This document shows positions 36,453 through 45,200 of a stretch of DNA of 64,000 bases, piece by piece. The DNA is taken from assembly GCF_000695255.1 (NCBI RefSeq), contig NZ_JMIB01000018.1, positions 47,518 to 111,517 on the forward strand. The letters are read 5' to 3'. Each line of letters starts with the position of its first letter. The first letter of the stretch is position 1. Under the pieces are notes generated by a model. It saw only the letters and a list, made by a program, of their open reading frames with translations, was not told where the DNA came from and ran no database searches. The position numbers and the translations under genes are program-made. Origin of the DNA: Photobacterium galatheae (GTDB lineage: Bacteria; Pseudomonadota; Gammaproteobacteria; Enterobacterales; Vibrionaceae).

Positions 36453-36908
36453 ATGAATTTTGATTTTACATTTTCACCGTCTGAAGATGAGATCTCAGAA
36501 ATATACCATGGTCTGGTTGAGTTTAATGGACCACATTTTCCTGATCTTGATGAGAAAGGAATGGCATGTTTCATTCGAGATGAAAGTGGGGAAATTCTTG
36601 GTGGATTAACAGGGAAATTACTTTTTACAACGTTCCATGTGAACTTTTTTTGGCTGTCTGAATCGATTCGAGGTTTAGGCCATGGAAGAAAGCTGATTCA
36701 GCATGTTGAGTCGGAAGTCAAAAAGTTTGGTGCCATCAATATATACCTTGATACGTATACGTTTCAGGCACCTCAGTTTTATGAAAAGCTTGGGTTTAAA
36801 GAGGTTGGTCGATATACAGACTATCCAAGATCGGGCGTAGATAAAATTTTCTACCAAAAGCGTTTGGTTCACAATGAACAAAGCAGCGATAGCGATACCG
36901 AACTTTGA
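36453..36908 (+). CDS. GNAT-family N-acetyltransferase
   Basis: ATG 36453 (GAGG upstream) gives 151 residues. GNAT fold: the acetyl-CoA loop ESIRGLGHGRKLIQHVE near residue 70, then INIYLDTYTFQAPQFYEKLGFKEVG, the usual final strand and helix. The substrate is unknown. It is AT-richer than the backbone, between the RAYT duplication and a decayed frame, so part of the accessory block. Confidence 0.82.
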   Translation: MNFDFTFSPSEDEISEIYHGLVEFNGPHFPDLDEKGMACFIRDESGEILGGLTGKLLFTTFHVNFFWLSESIRGLGHGRKLIQHVESEVKKFGAINIYLDTYTFQAPQFYEKLGFKEVGRYTDYPRSGVDKIFYQKRLVHNEQSSDSDTEL

Positions 36909-37130
36909 GTTGTTTGGGAGGAGGTTGGCTCTGTGGTTGCTGTAGTTTGGTTTTGAGATTACGACGATAAAGAAAAATGCAATGAAATTAGATGGGAAAT
37001 TTTTGGACTCAATCCAAATGTCACTCATCATAGAGGTGTGATTGAACTAGCCCAAACGGATGAACTTGATGGTTATCTCAACCCCCAGCTAATCTATTCT
37101 CGTTCAATTGATATCTATTTAAATTATTGA
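36909..37130 (+). pseudogene. Gene remnant with in-frame TGA after the GNAT gene
   Basis: Directly after the GNAT stop, in the same frame, the sequence reads WEEVGSVVAVVWF, then TGA at 36954-36956, then 57 coding-like residues: YDDKEKCNEIRWEIFGLN, then THHRGVIELAQTDELDGYL, ending SIDIYLNY at TAT TGA 37128-37130. No start codon with SD exists for the second part. The composition looks protein-like. It is probably the end of a lost gene; the family is not recognised. Confidence 0.45.
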
Positions 37131-37344
37131 TTTATAGGTGTTTTATTCAAGGTGGTCGATGTGTGGTTTTCTCACTGAGGTCATCGGCTTGGCGTTGTTT
37201 TTAAGTGTCCTTCGAATGACCAGTGAGCAGGTCACTTGCTCACTGGTCTTGGATGCTTTGCTCATCAACAGATAATGGCAGGATGCACTTGGAAAATTTC
37301 GTCGGGTGCCCTAAAGACTGATTTGAGGGTGTCTCAGTCGTCTG

Positions 37345-37743
37345 TTAACTTTCTATTCTGGCCAATAAGTCATTGATCAGGGTTTCGCGGTCATGCTTCG
37401 CTCTTTCTATTAATTGCTTGGGAGCATTGGTGTTGGGATCGTATTTGCTGCTCCACATAATCATCTCTAACAGGATGGGTAACATGTCTTTGCCAGCCTG
37501 TGTCAGCGCATAAAGTTTTTTTCGTTTGTCGTTTTCGTCAGTTCGCTTGGTGATCAAGCCGTCTTTCTCCAGCCGTTCTAATCGGTTGGAAAGTATGTTG
37601 GTTGCCACCTTTTCTTCTGAATGTTGTAGCTCGGAATACGAACGTTTACCAAAAAACATGAGATCTCGAAGTATCAATAAGCTCCATTTGTCGCCGACGA
37701 TATCCAGTACATTCGAGATAGGGCAGTTTGAGCGTCGTGTCAT
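37345..37743 (-). CDS. HxlR-family transcriptional regulator
   Basis: ATG 37743 (GAGG upstream) gives 132 residues. HxlR winged helix with the N-terminal cysteine motif RSNCPISNVLDIVGDKWSLL, then RDLMFFGKRSYSELQ, the wing LEKDGLITKR and LYALTQAGKDMLPIL. HxlR proteins often sense electrophiles or redox state through the conserved Cys. It is divergent from a SnoaL-like gene, with palindromic operators between them. Confidence 0.87.
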   Translation of the reverse strand: MTRRSNCPISNVLDIVGDKWSLLILRDLMFFGKRSYSELQHSEEKVATNILSNRLERLEKDGLITKRTDENDKRKKLYALTQAGKDMLPILLEMIMWSSKYDPNTNAPKQLIERAKHDRETLINDLLARIES

Positions 37744-37781
37744 GTTCACCTCGTTTTCTGTTGTGCTTCTTAGTCTAAAAC

Positions 37782-37826
37782 ACTTGCACATTGCAAGTAA
37801 ATAGACTAACTTGCATTTTGAAAGTT
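37782..37826. promoter_or_regulatory. Paired palindromic operators between HxlR gene and SnoaL-like gene
   Basis: The perfect palindrome ACTTGCACATTGCAAGT at 37782-37798 is followed by a weaker copy AACTTGCATTTTGAAAGTT at 37808-37826. Centre spacing is about 27 bases. They sit in the 140-base divergent promoter region, fitting binding of HxlR dimers. Confidence 0.65.
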
Positions 37827-37883
37827 AACTGAAGGTCAGTCGGTCGAACCGGCAAGTCGCTTGAAATGATGAGGAGTAAATTG

Positions 37884-38363
37884 ATGTCATCCCCAAAAAT
37901 TAATCTGGAATCGCTGGAAAAATCTCACTGGAGCAGCACAGACAAAAGGAATGCGGCGCTTGCAATCGAGTTTGTCCAACTGATGATGAACGACCATAAT
38001 TTTGACGAAATGACACGTCGATATGCAGGACAGCCATATCAACAGCATAATCGGAACATTGCGAATGGGATTGAGGGCGTGGTTAATACCGTGAGTAATT
38101 TGGTTAAAAATGCTCCAGAGTTTAGCTATGACGTGAAGCATGTTTATGTGGATGGCGATTACGTGATTTTACATTCGCATGCCACGCTGAAAGCGAAACA
38201 TCGTGGTGATGATACGCAGGGGTTGAATATTGTCGATACGTGGAAAGTCGTAGACGGCCGATTGGTTGAACACTGGGATGCGGTGCAGGGGATCAGTTTC
38301 TCAATGCGGTTGTATGCACTTATGACAGGTGGTCAGATTCGCAATGGAAATGGCGTGTTTTAA
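37884..38363 (+). CDS. SnoaL-like/NTF2-fold protein
   Basis: ATG 37884 with GAGGAG seven bases before gives 159 residues. The pattern matches SnoaL-like 'predicted ester cyclase/polyketide cyclase' proteins: AIEFVQLMMNDHNFDEMTRR, YQQHNRNIANGIEGV, VYVDGDYVILHSHATLKAK, and NIVDTWKVVDGRLVEHWDAVQ. Such proteins next to HxlR regulators are often induced by aldehydes or quinones. The enzymatic role is unknown. Confidence 0.75.
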   Translation: MSSPKINLESLEKSHWSSTDKRNAALAIEFVQLMMNDHNFDEMTRRYAGQPYQQHNRNIANGIEGVVNTVSNLVKNAPEFSYDVKHVYVDGDYVILHSHATLKAKHRGDDTQGLNIVDTWKVVDGRLVEHWDAVQGISFSMRLYALMTGGQIRNGNGVF

Positions 38364-38390
38364 ATATGAATGAATCCAGTGCATAAAATG

Positions 38391-38488
38391 ATGGGACAGT
38401 CATCCGATAGGAAAATAATTTTAGACGTTATCTGATTTCAATGAGTTGAATTCCTGGGCGTATTTTTCTTTAGTGTCTGTCCTGTATT
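38391..38488. repeat. REPIN-like element
   Basis: GGGACAGTCA at 38391 and TTTAGTGTCTGTCCT ending at 38488 are inverted relatives at the two ends of a 98-base stretch, the layout of a REPIN (two inverted REPs). It lies in the 306-base gap between the SnoaL-like gene and the next gene. Confidence 0.55.
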
Positions 38489-38669
38489 AAACCCGGCATT
38501 CTTTGTCATAGATTGAACTGAAGTTAGAGTAGTTAACGACATTTTTCATTTGAGTGGATTCGAATTTTGATCGCAACTCTTATTGTTTTCTTCATTGAAG
38601 CCGCATAAGGGTATCAATGGCGGTTGTATTTGTTTGGCATACCGTTATTCTCTTAGGTTAACTTTAAAC

Positions 38670-39374
38670 ATGAGGCAAATTGTGAATCTCAGAGCTGAAT
38701 TGTTACCTCCCGTACTTGATGATGAGCGACTACATCGATTGGCTCAATTAGCAGATTGGATTGACGGCGCATCACGTGAAGAAAGTGAAGCATGGCTGTC
38801 TGAATTTAATCAACTCTCTGAAACATCACATGAATTTGAAGACTTCCAGGGCCTTTACGGTGGCGGTGAGCATATTGACTGGGTTCGGCTGGTTTTATAT
38901 TCAGTGATCATTCAACCCGCGGAGAATGTTACACGTGATGAGTTGGTTGAATTGGCGCATCGTTGTATGCCTGAGAATGATGATGATTTTGAAGCATACT
39001 TGGAAATTTTCTCAAAAAATGTTCCTTATCCCGATATCTCTGATTTAATTTTCTGGCCTACTCACGTCCCCGGATTTCATAAAGAAGAGCCAACTGCAGA
39101 TGAAATTGTAGATTTTGTTTTAAACTATAAAAAGACAAATTTATCAAAACATGAATTAACGAAACTGCTGAGTAAGCATATTAATGACACACTAACAAAA
39201 GAAGAGTTTTATTTATTGTCTGAGAACCTTGAAGATTTTGAATTGAATTCTCTTTCTTTCTGGTTGCAAAGACATCAGATTGCACCACAACAAGCGATAG
39301 AATTGATTTTAGCGGGAAAAATCGTGGTAAATCATGGCACAATTACTTTATTGCCTGATGAGTTGAGTAGATGA
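38670..39374 (+). CDS. Hypothetical acidic protein, about 234 residues
   Basis: ATG 38670 (GTG 38682, with GAGG in front, is equally good). A soluble helical, acidic protein: RLHRLAQLADWIDGASREES, EFEDFQGLYGGGEHIDWVRL, VLYSVIIQPAENVTRDELVE, and a Lys/Leu-rich C-terminal half (KHELTKLLSKHINDTLTKEE). No signal peptide or known motif. AT-rich like its neighbours. I do not recognise a family; it resembles orphan genes of accessory blocks. Confidence 0.6.
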   Translation: MRQIVNLRAELLPPVLDDERLHRLAQLADWIDGASREESEAWLSEFNQLSETSHEFEDFQGLYGGGEHIDWVRLVLYSVIIQPAENVTRDELVELAHRCMPENDDDFEAYLEIFSKNVPYPDISDLIFWPTHVPGFHKEEPTADEIVDFVLNYKKTNLSKHELTKLLSKHINDTLTKEEFYLLSENLEDFELNSLSFWLQRHQIAPQQAIELILAGKIVVNHGTITLLPDELSR

Positions 39375-39429
39375 AAATCTATTCCTATTGAGGGAAGGCT
39401 GAGTGTGCGACACTAATTTCATTTGTTTC

Positions 39430-39625
39430 AATGGCCTTCTTTTTGTACTTCCAGTGGTTTTCAGTGGTTACGATTCGATGGCCGATAACCATGTCGATGA
39501 TAACGAAAGCAGTCACGGTCAGCATCTTTGCATTTGTACAACGCCCGCTCTGCTTTGCCGAACATGGTCTTCAAGCTGTCATTCGGTCGCTTTCCACAAC
39601 ATCCAGTCAGGATTTTGCAGTGCTC
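39430..39625 (-). pseudogene. Fragment of a GGDEF gene, duplicate of the 3' end of the gene at 41.6 kb
   Basis: On the minus strand one frame reads DSLKTMFGKAERALYKCKDA, then DRDCFRY, HGYRPSNRNH, stop, KPLEVQ. The intact diguanylate cyclase at 41642-42865 reads DSLMTMIDRADRALYECKDA, RDCFRF, HGCEPSSRDRRKPLEV at its end. Similarity covers about 190 bases, up to the last codons. An in-frame TGA (39461-39463) and the absence of the upstream GGDEF core show it is dead. Confidence 0.75.
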
Positions 39626-39820
39626 AGTGTAGTGAGCACTTGAAACAGTAAGAGCTTCCTGATTTTCAGAGGGGCTCTCCTACTATTTCGTAATCAATAT
39701 GTTTTATTAAAGTATAAAGATCGTGAATTTTTTCAGCCTAAATCTCTTTGATTTACTTTTTATTTAATCATGCTATGGTACCGTTCCCACAACGGCTGTG
39801 GGATATTTCTTGAGGTATCT

Positions 39821-41485
39821 ATGACGCAATTCTATTTGCCAGGAGTGATTGGAGCACTCTTGTTGGCATCGTTCTCCTTTGCTGCTTCTGGAATGGAATC
39901 TGACATCACGAGTCGAATTATTGGCGGTCAAAAGTCGAAATTAAATACTTGGCCATTTATGGTCGCATTAAATCGCCCCAATAAAAATCACGCCTTCTGT
40001 GGCGGTAGCTTTTTAGGAGATCGATATGTCCTTACCGCTGCTCATTGTGTTCAGGGGTTAAAGCCAGCCGACGCTGAAGTCGTGGTTGGTGCTTATGATA
40101 TGAATGATTTGTCATCAGCCGAACGTGTCACGATTAAACATATTTATCAACATAAAGATTACCAAAGTGCTTTCAAAACCAAAGGCGATGACATTGCAAT
40201 TCTTGAATTAACCAAATCGGTAGAAAAATCACGTATAGAGTTAGCGAGTCAGAATAATTTTGATGAGCTTAAAGAGAGCTATTTACTGACAGCGATCGGC
40301 TTTGGTTATCGCAAATATGATCCGATTCTAAAAGCAGGCAGTGATAGTTCGCCAGTTTTGCACCAAGTCGGAGTTCCCTTTGTTCCATTGACGCAATGTA
40401 AAAAATTTCCCGGTAGTTACCAAAACTTGCGTGAGGGTGTATTTTGCGCAGGAGAAACAGGTAAGGATACTTGTATGGGTGACAGTGGTGGCCCTGTTTT
40501 ATTCGACACTAACGATGGTCCTAAACAGATGGGCATCGTGAGTTGGGGCAACGGATGTGGTATTTACCCTGGTGTGTATACCGAAGTTAGTCACTACAAT
40601 GATTGGATTGCCGATCATATAAAAGGGCTCTCTTATCGTCAAAGTGAAGATCTCGGCATCATTCAAATGGGTAACTACTTCCACACATTTACGTTTACGA
40701 ATCACTCTAGTGAAACGATCAGGCTAAACAACCCGAAAGTGACTGTGGATGGCCTGGAGCTTGGTTATATTGACCCAAATAAAGATCAATGTAGTGGTGA
40801 TTTAGAACCCGATGCTGAGTGTAGCATCGAAATATCTTATTTGATTCCAAGATATAAACAGGGAAGAGTTCTGCTGGAATTTGATTCGGACAATTTCAGG
40901 GCAGGCAAAGTTACCGCTTGGCTTGACTATCACGCATTGCAAGATGCACCTCAAGAGGTCAGCCAATATCTTTCTACGTTGCCCGGCCACAGAGCATACG
41001 ATAATGGCAATGTATGGCGAGTGAGTGGTGATGATCTAAGAAGTGCTACCAATTTGGGAAAAGATCAAGTTTCAGAGTTAGTCCTAGAAGGCTTGCCAAG
41101 AGGGGAACTGACGTTTAATTACTGGGTGCATTCTACTGAGTTTCTCGATTCTTTGACTATTTATGTGAATGGTGTAGTCAACCAAACGATTCGTGGCAGT
41201 AAATCAGGTGATGTATTGAACCGAGGGCCTCAATCGGTCGAGATGTATGATCAACGCAACATTGTTCGTCTTGTCTATCATAGGCATCAATACAGTCAGC
41301 AATTAGATAGCCACGTAAGTTTAACGAATATCAAACATCAAAAGCTCACACTTGATCTGATACGAGAAGAACTCGAGCTGCTACGTGCCATGAACGCCAG
41401 TCAAAGTGGCGGTGGCAGCATAGATTTCGGCGTCGGATTTGGGTTACTCGTTTTGGCTTGGATACGTCGTTCACGATATCAATAG
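39821..41485 (+). CDS. Trypsin-like secreted serine protease with GlyGly-CTERM tail
   Basis: ATG 39821 (SD GAGG) gives 554 residues. Signal peptide, then a propeptide cut site RIIGG. The S1 protease domain has catalytic His75 in TAAHC, Asp124 in GDDIAIL and Ser222 in GDSGGP. A beta-rich region follows, and the C-terminal tail SGGGSIDFGVGFGLLVLAW plus IRRSR is a GlyGly-CTERM signal. In V. cholerae similar proteases (VesA/VesB/VesC) are secreted by the type II system and processed by rhombosortase. A CCCACA/TGTGGG hairpin lies just upstream (39786-39803). Confidence 0.88.
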   Translation: MTQFYLPGVIGALLLASFSFAASGMESDITSRIIGGQKSKLNTWPFMVALNRPNKNHAFCGGSFLGDRYVLTAAHCVQGLKPADAEVVVGAYDMNDLSSAERVTIKHIYQHKDYQSAFKTKGDDIAILELTKSVEKSRIELASQNNFDELKESYLLTAIGFGYRKYDPILKAGSDSSPVLHQVGVPFVPLTQCKKFPGSYQNLREGVFCAGETGKDTCMGDSGGPVLFDTNDGPKQMGIVSWGNGCGIYPGVYTEVSHYNDWIADHIKGLSYRQSEDLGIIQMGNYFHTFTFTNHSSETIRLNNPKVTVDGLELGYIDPNKDQCSGDLEPDAECSIEISYLIPRYKQGRVLLEFDSDNFRAGKVTAWLDYHALQDAPQEVSQYLSTLPGHRAYDNGNVWRVSGDDLRSATNLGKDQVSELVLEGLPRGELTFNYWVHSTEFLDSLTIYVNGVVNQTIRGSKSGDVLNRGPQSVEMYDQRNIVRLVYHRHQYSQQLDSHVSLTNIKHQKLTLDLIREELELLRAMNASQSGGGSIDFGVGFGLLVLAWIRRSRYQ

Positions 41486-41617
41486 GCTTATTCGATTTCA
41501 GGAAGTCTGGGTATTCGATACCAACTTATGTACTTTAACCGAAGTCCGGTTGTGATGAATGATTGACGCCTGTATTTCTTTATAGGTGAGCAATTGATGA
41601 GTCGAAGATGATTTGAA

Positions 41618-41641
41618 GGGGAGGTGAGTAAGTTCCTCCCC
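41618..41641 (-). terminator. Hairpin directly after the GGDEF gene
   Basis: GGGGAGG/CCTCCCC with a 10-base loop touching the stop codon at 41642-41644. It has only a short TTC tail on the minus strand, so it may be a weak terminator. Confidence 0.5.
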
Positions 41642-42865
41642 CTACTCAACCACAGCAATTCTTGGGGTTTTCTTCGTGTGTACTTCAAGTGGTTTTCGCC
41701 GATCACGACTGGAAGGTTCGCAGCCATGCGGAAGAAAACGAAAACAGTCCCGACCGGCATCTTTGCATTCGTACAGTGCTCGGTCTGCTCGGTCGATCAT
41801 GGTCATCAGGCTGTCACCCGGCGTGTAGGCCGAAATGCCAATACAAGCGGTGACAGAAATCTGGGTGTCTTCAATATCGGTTGGTAATGATAAGTCCCGG
41901 ATATCCTGAAGCATGCGGCCAGCAATTTTCTGAGCGGTTAAGGTGTCACAAAACGGCAGGCAGAGGATGAATTCTTCACCGCCATAGCGACCGAATAGAT
42001 CGGTCTTACGGGAAGACTGCTGAAGGTGCTCGGCAAATCCCCGCAGGACTTTGTCTCCGACACCATGTCCCCAGGTGTCATTAATTCGCTTGAACCGGTC
42101 AATATCAAACAGCAGCAGCGCAAACGGCTGTCGCTTTGCCTGACAGATCTCAAGGGCCTTCTGGGCTTGCTGTAACAGCATGCGGCGGTTGTAAATACCG
42201 GTGAGAGGATCCAGTGTTGCCTGACGGTACAGACGCATCAGCATGTAAAGCTTCGATAGCTGTGACCAGATCACAATGACAGCCAGAATATTTTGCAGCC
42301 AGTAATTGGCCAGCGTTTCCGGGGTTTGGATACTGCCTGCCTGCGCATCCACACTAATTTCAGTGATCGCAGTAATCGCCAGTAAGCACAGACTCTCTTT
42401 TAATGTGATCGGCAAAATCGTCAGAATGGCGACATGCAAAATGGGGAGCAGGGTATAGCCGTATTCAAACCCGCTGTAAACTTTCGGAAAACCGAGTACC
42501 CAGATGCAATAGCTGTAAAACAAGTTCAGTCCGGTGACCAAGAGGACCATGCAAAACTGCGACTGGCGCAGGGTGGTGTGAGATTCATTCAGCCGAGCAA
42601 CCAGAATCAGAAATGTTGCCAAAATCAGCCGGGCAGTGGCAATACGAGTGTCTTCTCCGGTGTTCAGGTAAAAAAAATCAAACGGGATCCAGGCGATGAT
42701 CAGGACCGCCCAGACGATACAAAGCAACGAGATGCGACTGCGCAAATAACCGCTTCGGGTATTCTGAAAGTTTTGCGTGTGTGCCTTTGCACTCCATAAA
42801 TCAGGGACATAGAGCTTGAGGGAATGGCACAGTTGCCGGTAAAAATGGTTATAGGTTGATATCAT
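41642..42865 (-). CDS. Membrane diguanylate cyclase (GGDEF)
   Basis: ATG 42865 with GGAAG upstream gives 407 residues; the frame is open to 42946. About six membrane helices in the first 230 residues form a sensor of unidentified type. The GGDEF domain follows: DPLTGIYNRRML, DIDRFKRINDTWGHGVGD, and the active site RYGGEEF. RKTD five residues before it is an intact RxxD inhibitory I-site. It should make c-di-GMP and be feedback-inhibited. Its 3' end was copied to 39.4 kb. Confidence 0.88.
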   Translation of the reverse strand: MISTYNHFYRQLCHSLKLYVPDLWSAKAHTQNFQNTRSGYLRSRISLLCIVWAVLIIAWIPFDFFYLNTGEDTRIATARLILATFLILVARLNESHTTLRQSQFCMVLLVTGLNLFYSYCIWVLGFPKVYSGFEYGYTLLPILHVAILTILPITLKESLCLLAITAITEISVDAQAGSIQTPETLANYWLQNILAVIVIWSQLSKLYMLMRLYRQATLDPLTGIYNRRMLLQQAQKALEICQAKRQPFALLLFDIDRFKRINDTWGHGVGDKVLRGFAEHLQQSSRKTDLFGRYGGEEFILCLPFCDTLTAQKIAGRMLQDIRDLSLPTDIEDTQISVTACIGISAYTPGDSLMTMIDRADRALYECKDAGRDCFRFLPHGCEPSSRDRRKPLEVHTKKTPRIAVVE

Positions 42866-43097
42866 CTTTGCTTCCAGCCCATCTGACACCTGTTTTTGAC
42901 GAAGAAAAACAGACGCTACTCGTCCTTTATTTTTATTATTGGGCAATTATTCTACAGGATGCAGCCCAAAACCGTGATCTTGATTCATATAATGTATGTG
43001 AAACCGGGTTGCTGTACGAAAGATGAGCACTGGGTATTTACATCAGCCATCTGATATAATCCGCGGCTTTATTCCTTGTCTTCTTTGTTAGCCTGTC

Positions 43098-43769
43098 ATG
43101 AATATTGCTTATACCACTTTTCTGATTCCTGCCCTGCTTGGGGTGCAGCTCATTCTGTCTCTGGTCCTGACGAAGGGCGAAATATGCCCGGGCCAACGAG
43201 GGCGGATTCATAAAACCCTGCCGGTGCTCCTGCTTGGCTGGGTTCTGGTGGCGGTCAGCCAGGCAGCCGCGTTGCTGCCGTTACTGACGCTGGCCTGGTT
43301 TACCTTTCAGGTGAAAACCGGCAAAACCCGCGATGCCGGCCCATTGTGGGTCCTTTATGTGTCCTGTGGACTGGCGCTGCTTAACTGGTTGCTGTTGTTG
43401 CCTTCTCTCTCACTGCCTGCGATTGGCATGAGTCTGGTTGCCATTGCATTATTGGGTGCTTCTTTTGCACATTTACTGCTGACTCAGGCCCGGACCCGGT
43501 TGCAGGCATTTCACCGCTTGTTGCCAGCGGTTGGTCTGGTCAGCGCCATGCTGAGTGTCTTGCTTATGCTGTGGCAGCTTTACACCTTGCCTCAGGCCGT
43601 TGTTGAGAGTCAGTTGCTGGTGATCTGTGCGGCTCTGTTACTGCTGATTGTTGCGCAACTGGTTTGGGTCGGCCACATCGTTCTGGCAAAAACCGTTCAT
43701 TTCTGGCAGCTTGCCTGCGCATCGTTCCTGCTGTCTGTTTCGGCAGGTTTGCAGCTCGCCGTTTTCTAG
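43098..43769 (+). CDS. Polytopic membrane protein of unknown function
   Basis: A 223-residue, very hydrophobic protein with about seven predicted helices (for example FLIPALLGVQLILSLVL, LPVLLLGWVLVAVSQAAALL, LLVICAALLLLIVAQLVWVG). Only short loops, no catalytic motif. The start ATG is the first in frame, with GTTAGCCTGTC before it rather than a good SD. The base composition matches the backbone. No family recognised. Confidence 0.65.
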   Translation: MNIAYTTFLIPALLGVQLILSLVLTKGEICPGQRGRIHKTLPVLLLGWVLVAVSQAAALLPLLTLAWFTFQVKTGKTRDAGPLWVLYVSCGLALLNWLLLLPSLSLPAIGMSLVAIALLGASFAHLLLTQARTRLQAFHRLLPAVGLVSAMLSVLLMLWQLYTLPQAVVESQLLVICAALLLLIVAQLVWVGHIVLAKTVHFWQLACASFLLSVSAGLQLAVF

Positions 43770-43943
43770 CGACTGGCCGGGCAATGGTGGGCGAATAATG
43801 CTGTGAAGGTGTTCTGTTGGTGAGATATCCGCATCTGCGACTATGCTATTAACAGGTCATGTCAATTGAATGATTGGAATGCATTGTGGGGAAGCCATTT
43901 CCCTTTTGCGGATGATCGGACGGCTGTCGCCGAAGGAGGGACT

Positions 43944-44132
43944 GTGGAAATCAGAAACCTGCTGAACATGGATGCCAACATTGTCCTGGGAATCGTGAAC
44001 GAAAGATTGCGGCTTGAATGCGATACGATTGAGGAACTTTCAACCCGGTATGAACTGGACCAGAACGCGCTGAGAGAAAAAATGGAATCGCTGGGTTACC
44101 GGTATGATCCAATCTCGAATCAGTTTAAATAA
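43944..44132 (+). CDS. DUF4250 family small protein
   Basis: GTG 43944 is preceded by AAGGAGGG, an almost ideal SD, and gives 62 residues; the frame is open further upstream without an SD. The sequence NLLNMDANIVLGIVNERLRL, TIEELSTRYELDQNALREKM and YRYDPISNQF fits DUF4250, a small helix-turn-helix-like family. Function unknown. Followed 19 bases later by a strong terminator. Confidence 0.8.
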   Translation: MEIRNLLNMDANIVLGIVNERLRLECDTIEELSTRYELDQNALREKMESLGYRYDPISNQFK

Positions 44133-44150
44133 TCAGTGATGTCAGATGGA

Positions 44151-44178
44151 CGGGCACCGATGATGGTGCCCGTTTTTT
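44151..44178 (+). terminator. Terminator of the DUF4250 gene
   Basis: CGGGCACC/GGTGCCCG stem with a 6-base loop and six T. Confidence 0.92.
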
Positions 44179-44230
44179 GTTGGAAAGTTCAGGTACAGGG
44201 ATTCAGAAACTGGGATGCAGGTATTCGCTA

Positions 44231-45142
44231 TCAGGCCGCTTTAATGCCTTCCAGGTGGGTTTGGCATTGTTGCCGGGCAGTGGCAAAAAATGCCTGCAGA
44301 TAGTGCCGATCCCGTTCAGACGCCCGAATTGCGGCGTACAGTCTGCGCCATAACCCTTTGCCCAGTGGTTTGCTGACAATCAGTCCCTGTCGGGCAAAAT
44401 CATGAATCGCCCAGTTTGGCAGTGCAGCAACGCCCAAACCGGCAGAAACCATCTGGACCAGCATCAGGGTGTTGTCGGCCTGTTTCCATACCTGAGGTTC
44501 AATCCCCGCGGGTTGCAGAAAATGTTTCACCACATCCAAGCGGCTTTTATGAACCGGATACGTCAGCATGGTCTGGCTGGCGAGGTCGGTCGGTTTGATG
44601 GTGCTCAGTTCAGCCAGGGGGGATTGTGGCGAAACGACCAGACGCATTTCGAAGTCAAATAATGGTTCGTAATGGACTTCTGAACGCGGGTTGATATCTG
44701 AGGTGATCACCAGATCAAGTTCCCCGGCAGCCAGTGCCGGAATGGGTTCGAAACTGAAGCCGGAAGAAAAATCCAGACTGACGGCCGGCCAGTGGATCTG
44801 ATATTCCTTCAGCGCTGGCATCAACCATTGAAAGCAGGAGTGGCATTCAATCGCCATATGAAGACGGCCTTTGGCGTCTTCCTTCAAATTCGCCAGCTCA
44901 TGCTCAGCCCGTGCAATGCGGGGCATCAGTTCATCCGACAACTTGAGCAAAATCTCTCCCTCTGCCGTAAATTTTACCGGGCGGGTTTTACGCAGGAAAA
45001 GAGGCGCACCGATCCGCTGTTCCAGATCTTTAATCTGGTGGGATAACGCTGACTGCGTCAGACACAACGTGTTGGCAGTTGCAGTCAGGGAGCCCGTGTC
45101 TCTCAATACCGCTAAAGTACGAAGGTGCTTAATTTCTATCAT
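44231..45142 (-). CDS. metR: Methionine biosynthesis regulator MetR (LysR family)
   Basis: ATG 45142 gives 303 residues, matching E. coli MetR. Helix-turn-helix SLTATANTLCLTQSALSHQI, and the highly MetR-specific IECHSCFQWLMPAL near residue 98 and DLVITSDINPRSEVHYEPLFDFE. MetR activates metE, metH and related genes with homocysteine as effector. A MetJ operator lies 59 bases upstream. No met gene adjoins it here; upstream is a GGDEF gene. Confidence 0.92.
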   Translation of the reverse strand: MIEIKHLRTLAVLRDTGSLTATANTLCLTQSALSHQIKDLEQRIGAPLFLRKTRPVKFTAEGEILLKLSDELMPRIARAEHELANLKEDAKGRLHMAIECHSCFQWLMPALKEYQIHWPAVSLDFSSGFSFEPIPALAAGELDLVITSDINPRSEVHYEPLFDFEMRLVVSPQSPLAELSTIKPTDLASQTMLTYPVHKSRLDVVKHFLQPAGIEPQVWKQADNTLMLVQMVSAGLGVAALPNWAIHDFARQGLIVSKPLGKGLWRRLYAAIRASERDRHYLQAFFATARQQCQTHLEGIKAA

Positions 45143-45200
45143 GTCCACTCAGTCCCTGAAGTTTTCTGCGAATCAGGGTACTGGTTATTGAAAGCAGTGT

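Noticed and set aside
37131..37344. Gap between the GNAT remnant and the HxlR gene
   Set aside because: Checked for attC sites, repeats and small genes; the only symmetry is a short GAGCAGGTCAC-type repeat too weak to report.
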